A stretch of 7,084 bases of DNA from Anaerolineae bacterium. Its GTDB lineage: Bacteria; Chloroflexota; Anaerolineae; Aggregatilineales; Phototrophicaceae. Every line of letters starts with the position of its first letter. Position 1 is the stretch's first letter. The position numbers were made by a program, and so were the translations under genes. The notes beneath the pieces are model-generated. The model did not search any database and was not told the origin of the DNA. It saw only the letters and a program-made list of their open reading frames with translations. The DNA is taken from assembly GCA_020848855.1 (NCBI GenBank), contig JADLHH010000595.1, positions 1 through 7,084 of the forward strand. The letters run 5' to 3'. This document shows, piece by piece, positions 1 to 5,259 of this stretch.

Positions 1-438
1 AAGCGGGTTGATGAAATTGAACGTGACGGTATTGCTGCTGCTGGAGTACACGCCTTCCGACGTTGTTGTGTGTGTCGAGCCTGTCGAGCCAGCATAGCTC
101 AGTTCGTCCGGCAAGAAGTCGATGATCTGAACGCCGACACAGTTATCCGTGATGCTGGCGCAGTTATAGTCGATCTGGTAATCAACAAAATCGCCCGGAG
201 TCAGGACTGTGGCGGTGGTGGTCTTGGCAATTTCCATTTCCGCGTCGCTCAGCAGCGTGAGACGACCGAAAACACAGCTCGAGTTGTTGGTGTCTTCGTC
301 GCTGATAAACGACAGGCGCAGGTCGGGCTGGCTAAAGGTACACGTTCCAGCCGTGCCGGGAATCAAGCCGAGAATTTGTAGCTGCCAATCGTCCACGCCG
401 TCGTTGAACTCCACCGACGACGAGTCAGGGTCACACGG
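1..438 (-). CDS. 3' continuation of the frameshifted choice-of-anchor K / DUF11-like surface protein (partial)
   Basis: This minus-strand frame has no stop from about 438 to the window edge, but it has a stop at 441-439 and no good start of its own. Read from 423 it gives 141 codons beginning SSSVEFNDGVDDWQLQILG. That is the expected end of the choice-of-anchor K domain, whose beginning lies in the other frame. A DUF11-like beta-sandwich repeat follows at residues about 64-120, with LTPGDFVDYQIDYNC, then NCVGVQIIDFLPDELSYAG, a spaced Cys pair and the usual LP..L.Y signature. DUF11 repeats occur in long secreted or cell-surface proteins. The gene continues beyond base 1, so its total length and anchor are unknown. 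I infer that it belongs to the same gene as the segment starting at 947, separated by a frameshift. A separately translated gene is unlikely, since the only starts are internal (GTG at 414, ATG at 237). Confidence 0.7.
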
Positions 439-947
439 TCAGCGCAAGGCGCTGTGTCGCCATAGGGGCAGGTGGACAGGTTGTTGGCGGTTTCGTCCAA
501 AGCGATGGTGCTGCTGATCGACGGAAGTACAGGCGACGAGGACACGAAGTTGAAATTCAGGGTCGCGCCTGTCAGCAGGCTGGAAGCGAACACCTGATTG
601 TTGTAGTGCGTCAGCTCGCCGAGGAGAAACGGCGTGCCATTGGTAAACGTCCCGGCGCTGCCTGCCGTGAACCCAAACCCGGACTGCTGGGCGGGGCTGG
701 CGGCACAGGGCAGAAGCGGGTTGGTATCGCCGTAGCGCACGGTCACCGGCGAAGAGGCGTTATCGACTACGAGGCAGCTTGGCGCGCCCGAACTCCCGAC
801 CGGAGACTGCCAATCGGGCGTAATCGTCGTAATATCAACGGCAAAACTTACTGACAACATGGTCAGCAAGCTGGTCAGCGTCACAAGAGCGATAGCGAGC
901 TGGGCGCGCTTGGAGCGCAGGCGTTGGGTCAAAGTCGTGAGTATCAT
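363..947 (-). CDS. Choice-of-anchor K domain surface protein, 5' part (frameshifted)
   Basis: This encodes a 194-residue product with a Sec signal peptide at residues 1-36: basic RLRSKR, a hydrophobic core, and likely cleavage after SVSFA. The mature part matches the choice-of-anchor K pattern as I know it: SGFGF, then GTPFLLGELTHYNNQVF (residues about 106-120), then DETANN and CPYGD..PCADRVTL. In this family the domain sits in exported proteins with various surface anchors; no enzymatic role is known. At about residue 175 the frame leaves the family pattern, reads an Arg/Trp/Ser-rich tail and stops at 363, while the expected sequence continues in another frame. The ATG at 947 is chosen because AGGA lies 5 bases upstream at 956-953 and it directly precedes the signal peptide; ATGs at 983 and 953 are alternatives. 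It starts 13 bases after the stop of the upstream surface-protein gene, so the two are probably co-transcribed. Confidence 0.75.
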   Translation of the reverse strand: MILTTLTQRLRSKRAQLAIALVTLTSLLTMLSVSFAVDITTITPDWQSPVGSSGAPSCLVVDNASSPVTVRYGDTNPLLPCAASPAQQSGFGFTAGSAGTFTNGTPFLLGELTHYNNQVFASSLLTGATLNFNFVSSSPVLPSISSTIALDETANNLSTCPYGDTAPCADRVTLTRRRWSSTTAWTIGSYKFSA

Positions 948-952
948 CGTCA

Positions 953-956
953 TCCT
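953..956 (-). promoter_or_regulatory. Shine-Dalgarno AGGA deciding the start at 947
   Basis: AGGA on the minus strand lies 5 bases before the ATG at 947. The ATG at 953 overlaps this element and could not use it, and the ATG at 983 lies inside the end of the upstream gene. This favours the 947 start. Confidence 0.45.
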
Positions 957-960
957 GTGA

Positions 961-2916
961 TTAGAAAGTGCCAACAACGCCAAAGTTGATGTCGGTCAGG
1001 GCTTCGCCGGACGCCAGTACCACCGGCGTCTCGTAATCGAGTTGGCTGTCGCTGTTCCACGTGATCCCGTTCGGTGTGAACAGCGTGGCTTGATCGAGGC
1101 GAACCGTATAGCTTCCCGCCATGACCAGGCTGAACTGATATGCGCCGGTCACGGCATTCACGGGCGCGGTTGCGACAACTGTGCCGTTCTGGTCTATAAG
1201 GTTGACCAGAACGCCCGTAATGCCCATTTCACCACCATCGAGTACGCCAAAATTGGACGTTTCCAGCCAGACAATGCCGCTCACCGAAGCGCTCGGCACG
1301 GGAAGATAGCCGAAGTCTGCGACGTTGGTGGTGTCCGCAGCGCCTTCAATCACGATCGTGCCTTCGGCTGGCGCGCTAGGGTGATAATCGGTGGACAGCG
1401 TTGTCGCATCAACCGTCACGGTATAAGTGCCCGTACTCGTCGCCATGAAGGCGTAGCTGCCATCCGCAGCGGTAACAGCGCTTTGCGCAGCTCCTGCCGC
1501 GTCCGTCAGGATGACCGCAGCCCCCGCGATTCCGGCTTCGGTTTCGGTGCGTATGCCGTCGCCGTCGGCATCGCTCCACACCACCCCACCAATAGAGATA
1601 GTCGAAGCCGCTGTATAGGCAAAATTGGCGGGATAGCTGCCGCCGGACACAGTTTCGACCAGATACGCGCCCTCAGCAGGCAAAGCGAGCGTATATTCGA
1701 GTTCGCCGGAAACCACCGACGCATCGGATTGAATGGTGTACATTCCAACCGGCAGCATCGTGAAGGCGTAGCCGCCGTCAGTGCCGGTAGTCGCCGTCAG
1801 AACGACACCCGCAGCATCCATCAGCGTGACGTTCACGCCCTCGATGACGTTCTCCGCTTCGACGTGTGTGCCATCGCCATCCACGTCGTTCCAAATCAGC
1901 CCATTGATCGTCACCGGAGCATCGCAAGTCGTTTCGGGCGTGCTGACAATATCCCCGCTGGTAAAAACAGGCAGGTTGTACCCGGCTTCAATGGCAAGCG
2001 ATTCATCAGTGTTCAGCAGGAATGTCCCGGCAGCGGTGGTGCCGTTGCTCAACACGATGCTGTATTCCTGCTCGGCGATCATCGCGCCACCGGCGTTCGT
2101 CACGGTAAAGGTGACGCCAGTCTCGAACGCGCACACCGCTTCCACCGCAATTTCCGACGGCGGCGGATCGCACGGCGTCTCTGGCTGGTAGACACTTGCT
2201 TCAAACGTCAGGCTGGGGCTGCCGTAGCCACCCTCAAGCGTCAGGCTTTCGCCCGCGAGCAGTGTAAACCCGGTGGACGATTCGCTGGCTGCTATTGGCT
2301 CGTTTGGCACTGTAGCAGTCGCATCCAGCACCAGCGCGTAGCTAAGCGGCGAGAGCATGTCCGCGCCAATATTCGTGATCGTAAATTCGACGCCGGTGGG
2401 CGTACACGCGAATGACACCACCAGTTCCGGCTCGGCTGGTTCTGCCGCCACCTCAGTCGTTGCTTCAGGGGTCGCTTCCAGCGTGGCTTCGGGTGTCGCT
2501 TCATCCGTCGCGCCCGGCGTCACTTCAACGGTGGCTTCCGGCGTCTTGGTTGTTTCAGGCACTTCGGCGGTGCTTTCGTCCGTCGGCTGCGTCGTCGCTT
2601 CGTCCACCGTCGGCAGCGGCTCATCCGTCGCCTCATCGCTGACAACGTCGGTCGTTTCCGGCGTAGGCGCGGTGGTCGCCGGCACATCCGTCGGAGCAAT
2701 CGTCGGCACATCCGTTGGGATCGTCGTTGGCATGTCGGTGGGCGTACCCGTCCCCGTAGCGCCTGCCAGCGCTTCAACCGTCGTATCGACTTCGTCAGGG
2801 GACGTGTCATCATCCTGAGCAAACGTACTCGATGCCAGGACGAGGACGAAGACCACAAACGAGGCGATCAGGATAAAAATCAGACGATGCTTAGAGGCAA
2901 AGGCGAGTTGATGCAT
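961..2916 (-). CDS. Secreted surface protein with Thr-rich stalk and three SdrD B-like domains
   Basis: This encodes a 651-residue exported protein. Residues 1-32 form a signal peptide (KHR, long hydrophobic run, ASSTFA cleavage). Residues about 34-160 are a Thr/Pro/Glu/Ala low-complexity stalk with PTDVPT and TPEAT-type repeats. Residues about 165-252 and 256-333 are two related modules, each beginning with Cys (C171, C262), containing GVxFTxTNxG, and ending PET.CD (C249, C331). Three SdrD B-like (prealbumin-type) domains follow at about 335-434, 439-538 and 543-649. The first two carry calcium-binding loops (WNDVDGDG, WSDADGDG); the third reads WLETSNFGVLD and lacks that loop. SdrD B domains act as rigid spacers in Gram-positive adhesins. 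No LPXTG signal, C-terminal membrane helix or PEP-CTERM is visible, so surface retention is unexplained. The ATG at 2916 is preferred over 2943 because AGGAG (2932-2928) precedes it and the signal peptide begins there. A role in adhesion or as a surface-layer component is inferred. Confidence 0.85.
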   Translation of the reverse strand: MHQLAFASKHRLIFILIASFVVFVLVLASSTFAQDDDTSPDEVDTTVEALAGATGTGTPTDMPTTIPTDVPTIAPTDVPATTAPTPETTDVVSDEATDEPLPTVDEATTQPTDESTAEVPETTKTPEATVEVTPGATDEATPEATLEATPEATTEVAAEPAEPELVVSFACTPTGVEFTITNIGADMLSPLSYALVLDATATVPNEPIAASESSTGFTLLAGESLTLEGGYGSPSLTFEASVYQPETPCDPPPSEIAVEAVCAFETGVTFTVTNAGGAMIAEQEYSIVLSNGTTAAGTFLLNTDESLAIEAGYNLPVFTSGDIVSTPETTCDAPVTINGLIWNDVDGDGTHVEAENVIEGVNVTLMDAAGVVLTATTGTDGGYAFTMLPVGMYTIQSDASVVSGELEYTLALPAEGAYLVETVSGGSYPANFAYTAASTISIGGVVWSDADGDGIRTETEAGIAGAAVILTDAAGAAQSAVTAADGSYAFMATSTGTYTVTVDATTLSTDYHPSAPAEGTIVIEGAADTTNVADFGYLPVPSASVSGIVWLETSNFGVLDGGEMGITGVLVNLIDQNGTVVATAPVNAVTGAYQFSLVMAGSYTVRLDQATLFTPNGITWNSDSQLDYETPVVLASGEALTDINFGVVGTF

Positions 2917-2927
2917 TAGAGAGCAGT

Positions 2928-2932
2928 CTCCT
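2928..2932 (-). promoter_or_regulatory. Shine-Dalgarno AGGAG for the SdrD B-like protein
   Basis: AGGAG on the minus strand lies 11 bases before the ATG at 2916, slightly long but usable. It falls inside the alternative longer reading from 2943, which argues against that start. Confidence 0.5.
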
Positions 2933-3094
2933 GTATTACACAAAGCCGCAGGTCAGCCTGGCTTGCCGTCGCCGTATCAACCGGCAGAAGGTGGGCGCTA
3001 AACCTGTGACATAGGTGAGAAATAACGGATCGAAGGAAAGCGGCAGCACAAAACACCGCCACACAAACCATCTTGTGGAGGAGTTTCATCGAAT

Positions 3095-3106
3095 TTATGA
3101 CTCGTT
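3095..3106. repeat. Direct repeat ttatgactcgtt, copy 1
   Basis: This 12-base string is identical to 3198-3209, 103 bases away, and both copies lie upstream of the gene starting at 2916. It could be a regulator binding site; chance similarity is not excluded. Confidence 0.3.
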
Positions 3107-3197
3107 TGCAGCGAACGTTCTTCATGTCTCTCGCTAACAACGGTCAAAACAAAAACTGCGGCTAGGAGAATGTGCTTTTCTCAGCCGGGAAAAATGC

Positions 3198-3209
3198 TTA
3201 TGACTCGTT
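3198..3209. repeat. Direct repeat ttatgactcgtt, copy 2
   Basis: Same 12 bases and orientation as 3095-3106. The flanks differ apart from an A/T-rich lead-in, so this is a short motif rather than a longer duplication. Confidence 0.3.
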
Positions 3210-3373
3210 ACGGGCTTGTCCGTAGGCAATCAGAGACAACACTTTTAAAGATGACGATAACGCCACCTTCTCCTTCGCAGAACCGCTGCCGTCACACAAG
3301 CTATTCTTTTCGTTTCCCCTCAGAGGCAGAGGAGAAATTCATATAATCAGCTCTCTGCCTTTAGCCTAAATGC

Positions 3374-3668
3374 TCAAGGAGCTATCTTACCACCCAGCAC
3401 CTCGGTAATGCCTTCAGTCATTGCCAGACCAGAACCAGTTTCTGCCAAGCGAAAAGGCTCAGGGTTGGTCGGCAGCCTCGATGCCCCTTCCTGTGTTGAT
3501 CGCGGCATCCGGGAGGCTTTCAGGTTGCTTTTTGACGCTGAACAGGGTTGTTGCCTGCATTCGTGAACTTTGTGCGTTCATCACCAAATTCTGGCAGATC
3601 TGGCGCAAGCGGCGGCGATCACAGGCCAGGAGTAGCAGGTTATAACTGCTGTCTTCGACGAAAAGCAC
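3374..3668 (-). pseudogene. Histidine kinase ATPase-module remnant (frameshifted)
   Basis: The minus strand shows the ordered signatures of a HATPase_c domain spread over two frames. The first frame, from 3668, has an N-box (DRRRLRQICQNLVMNA) and then a G1-like INTGRGI where DTGxGI is usual, and stops at 3461-3459. Shifted by one base, reading from 3460 gives EPFRLAETGSGLAMTEG and then EVLGGKI: the F box and G2 box, which are typically followed by GG.I. It ends with a stop at 3376-3374. An intact module would phosphorylate a dimerisation-domain His using ATP in a two-component system. No HisKA or sensor part is present, and the stretch between N-box and G1 is shorter than usual. It follows, in the same frame, a receiver fragment that ends in a TAG at 3671-3669. 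The area is AT-richer than the genes on both sides. I infer a decayed gene; its original partners are unknown. Confidence 0.6.
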
Positions 3669-3857
3669 CTATTTATCTTTACTCGGTTGCTGCTCTTTAC
3701 ACAGCTTGACAGCTTCTTCACCTGAATACTCAGAACAGACCAGGACTACGACCGATTGTGTACTCATAACGATCTTGACTGTTTCGCGTAGAAGAAGATG
3801 GTCAGCAAGCAGCACTAACCGTATCCGTGCAACGACCTCCCTGCACCGGAAGCGCAA
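3669..3857 (-). pseudogene. Response-regulator receiver fragment (truncated)
   Basis: This 62-codon frame, starting at a TTG, resembles the N-terminal third of a NarL/LuxR-type receiver domain: IRLVLLADHLLLRE, then VVVLVCSEYSGEEAVKLCKEQQP. Family members normally have I-R-V-L-[IL]-A-D-D-H-x-[LM]-[LV]-R; here one of the two acidic residues that bind Mg2+ is missing. The phosphoacceptor Asp region (usually D.V.MD after the E.RP segment) is absent because the frame stops at TAG 3671-3669. There is no output DNA-binding domain. Directly beyond the stop, in the same frame, lies the kinase ATPase remnant, so a deletion may have fused pieces of two neighbouring signalling genes. A functional short protein is unlikely. 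Confidence 0.5.
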
Positions 3858-4150
3858 AATAACACTTATCTATTTTACCGCAATAGTTCAGGATGTTTTG
3901 TACATATTGCTATATTTTTCACACATACCCAGGTAACTGGCTGCTATAATCTTTGAAGCGCGTCGCCTTGCTCGGCACTGAATTCAGCGTTGCTTCGAGA
4001 AGCGTCCAACCGTTTCGATCTGAGAGACCATCTTGAAAGAGCAAAACTAAGAATCGGACGAGTTCGACAACGGGCGGCAAACCAGCGTCGAGTGGGAAGA
4101 AATCGAGCCGATTGTGCGGGAACATTTGAGCCGCGAAAAAACAAATGCCT
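3858..4150. other. Gene-poor AT-rich spacer with a short protein-like frame tail
   Basis: No complete gene is recognisable. Bases 3841-3900 hold only 24 G or C, well below the flanking genes. On the plus strand, 4051-4151 reads as a 32-codon tail that looks protein-like (EFDNGRQTSVEWEEIEPIV, then REHLSREKTNA), but a TAA stands directly before it at 4048-4050 and its family is not recognised. The minus-strand reading across the same bases has no family signature. The spacer may be debris from a lost small gene. Confidence 0.4.
3942..3950 (+). promoter_or_regulatory. Possible extended -10 element (TGCTATAAT)
   Basis: The plus strand has TG-N-TATAAT, a perfect extended -10 in the bacterial consensus. 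The bases 17 upstream (cacata) do not form a -35, and no intact plus-strand gene follows before the hairpin at 4151. It may be a relic or a chance match in AT-rich DNA. Confidence 0.2.
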
Positions 4151-4215
4151 AACGCAAAGACGCAAAGGAAAGATGAGCCTTTGCGTCTTTCTTTCATTCT
4201 TTGCGTCTTTGCGTT
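4151..4215. terminator. Nested hairpin of 'cgcaaaga' repeats, probable terminator of the SGNH operon
   Basis: aacgcaaagacgcaaag at 4151-4167 is the perfect reverse complement of 4199-4215 (17 bp). A competing inner stem is also perfect: 4156-4168 pairs with 4178-4190 (13 bp) around a 9-base loop. On the minus strand the hairpin begins 8 bases after the stop of the SGNH lipoprotein gene. The inner stem is followed, about 11 bases later, by a T-rich run (tttgtttttt), so it could end minus-strand transcription. On the plus strand a T5 tract follows, so it could work in both directions. The distance from stem to T tract is longer than ideal. Repeats of this cgcaaaga type are, from general knowledge, common between genes in some bacteria, so it may equally be a dispersed repeat element. 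Confidence 0.6.
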
Positions 4216-4223
4216 GAGTCTTT

Positions 4224-5255
4224 TTACGGCGCGAGTACGTTCATCCGCAGCAGGTCGAGCGCTTGCAGCGTGAGCAGGTTGCGCAGCGTGCCGCCCAGCC
4301 GATCCTGCGCGCCGTCGAACGAGCAGAAACTGCCGACTTCAGCTTTCAGGTGGGTACGGTCGGGTCCGATGCCGTCATCGGGGAGCGACTGCGCCGCCGC
4401 CCACAGGTTGATCAGCGGCGTCTGTTCCTGTCCGGCGATGTCCAGCAGCGCCATGTTGAATTCGAGCGAGCGCGGGTAGACCGTTTCGCGCTCCGGCAGC
4501 ACGACGAAGGTGGTCAGCACCGGGATCACGCCGCGCTGGAGCGAGGACTCGACGATGGCGCGCATGTTGGCGGCGTATTCCGCCGTGGTCAGATCGTTGA
4601 TATCGATGCCGCCGAGCATGATCACGGCGACGCTCGGCTGAACGGCGCGGTATTCGCACAGCACCGACGATTCGCCGCTCTCACATACGGCGTCGGTCGC
4701 CCAGAAGGGGTCGAGGGCGGCGGCGCTGCTGAAGCCCTTGCGCGATGCGATGCTGTGATGCGTGAACGAGTTGAGCGCCGGCGTGAAGAAATCGACGGTC
4801 GCGCGCAGGTAGTCGTAGCCCGACCAGTCGCAGTACACGTCCGCGCCCATGCCGATGGGCTGCAAAAAATCGCCGTTGGTAGTGTTGCTGTCGCCGACGG
4901 TGGTGAAGACGTTCGCGCGGCTGCCCATGCCCTGCCCCGCTGCGAAGATCGCGCCGAGGCGTGGGCTGTCGAAATTCCACAGGATCGGTATCTCGCGCAG
5001 GCGGCGCTCCATCGCGGGCACGTCGCCGGGGGTGACGGAAGTCGGCGTCAGGACTGGCGTGGGCGGCACAAAAGTCGGCGTGGCGGTTTCAAGCGGAATA
5101 GCGAACGGCGTGCTGGTTGCGGGTTCGGCAGTGTGGGTCGGCGGCGGGACGGTCGCGCTGGGCAGCACCGCCAGCGTCGGCACGGGGGTTTCCGGCTGGC
5201 GGGTACACGCGCCGACCAGCAGCGCCAGCAGAATCAAAGGCAGCCAGACTCGCAT
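4224..5255 (-). CDS. SGNH-hydrolase-like lipoprotein lacking the block III Asn
   Basis: This encodes a 343-residue lipoprotein-like SGNH/GDSL fold protein. Residues 1-17 form a lipoprotein signal (MRVWLPLILLALLVGAC, Cys17 as lipidation site), followed by a Pro/Thr linker to about residue 80. Block I is VGDSN with the nucleophile Ser123. The His block is PDRTH with Asp299 and His302. Block III, usually GxND, reads LGGID, so the oxyanion-hole Asn is replaced by Ile217. It is a tandem paralogue of the gene just upstream; they share GDS, ..C..GE...LCEYR...PSVA.IM.G and the C-terminal LRNL.TLQ.LD pattern, but this copy has no SH3b domain. SGNH enzymes hydrolyse or transfer esters; with Asn missing, activity may be weak, altered or lost. 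The ATG at 5255 is chosen because it begins the lipoprotein signal and lies 4 bases after the preceding stop. No Shine-Dalgarno is obvious, which suggests translational coupling. ATG 5288 is an alternative. Confidence 0.8.
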   Translation of the reverse strand: MRVWLPLILLALLVGACTRQPETPVPTLAVLPSATVPPPTHTAEPATSTPFAIPLETATPTFVPPTPVLTPTSVTPGDVPAMERRLREIPILWNFDSPRLGAIFAAGQGMGSRANVFTTVGDSNTTNGDFLQPIGMGADVYCDWSGYDYLRATVDFFTPALNSFTHHSIASRKGFSSAAALDPFWATDAVCESGESSVLCEYRAVQPSVAVIMLGGIDINDLTTAEYAANMRAIVESSLQRGVIPVLTTFVVLPERETVYPRSLEFNMALLDIAGQEQTPLINLWAAAQSLPDDGIGPDRTHLKAEVGSFCSFDGAQDRLGGTLRNLLTLQALDLLRMNVLAP

Positions 5256-5259
5256 GGGA

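Larger units (their letters stand above)
2944..3373. other. Intergenic region upstream of the surface-protein operon
   Basis: No convincing gene is visible. On the minus strand this is the leader and promoter region of the gene starting at 2916, but I found no -35/-10 pair good enough to call. It holds a 12-base direct repeat (3095-3106 and 3198-3209). It also holds an imperfect inverted repeat, aggcagag at 3324-3331 against ctctgcct at 3353-3360, which has no T tract. A 57-codon minus-strand reading from ATG 3089 ends in a TAA overlapping the ATG at 2916; it lacks a Shine-Dalgarno and recognisable similarity and is not called a gene. Confidence 0.5.

Noticed and set aside
1042..2415. Long open plus-strand frame opposite the SdrD B-like gene
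   Set aside because: It is the antisense shadow of a well-supported minus-strand gene. Its product is Arg/His-rich with no domain pattern, as expected in high-GC DNA.
2440..2760. Repetitive DNA that might be a tandem repeat array or CRISPR-like structure
   Set aside because: The periodicity follows codons of the Thr/Pro/Glu stalk (TPEAT, PTDVP). Units are short and degenerate and lie inside a coding frame.
2935..2985. Plus-strand string acaaagccgcagg...tgccgtcgccg resembling the 3' half of a c-di-GMP-I (GEMM) riboswitch
   Set aside because: The 5' half of the motif is missing (it would overlap the start region of the minus-strand gene), and no plus-strand gene follows.
3324..3360. Inverted repeat aggcagag / ctctgcct as a terminator after the kinase remnant
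   Set aside because: The stem is only 8 bp with a 21-base loop and there is no T tract on the minus strand.
3706..3734. Plus-strand TTGACA at 3706-3711 as a -35 box
   Set aside because: No -10 box lies at an acceptable spacing, and the bases are explained by the receiver remnant on the other strand.
3919..4197. Minus-strand 92-codon frame beginning MKERRKGSSFLCVFALGICFF
   Set aside because: Its start lies within the cgcaaaga repeat, which always reads like LCVFA in this frame. The rest has no family pattern and runs opposite the better plus-strand tail.
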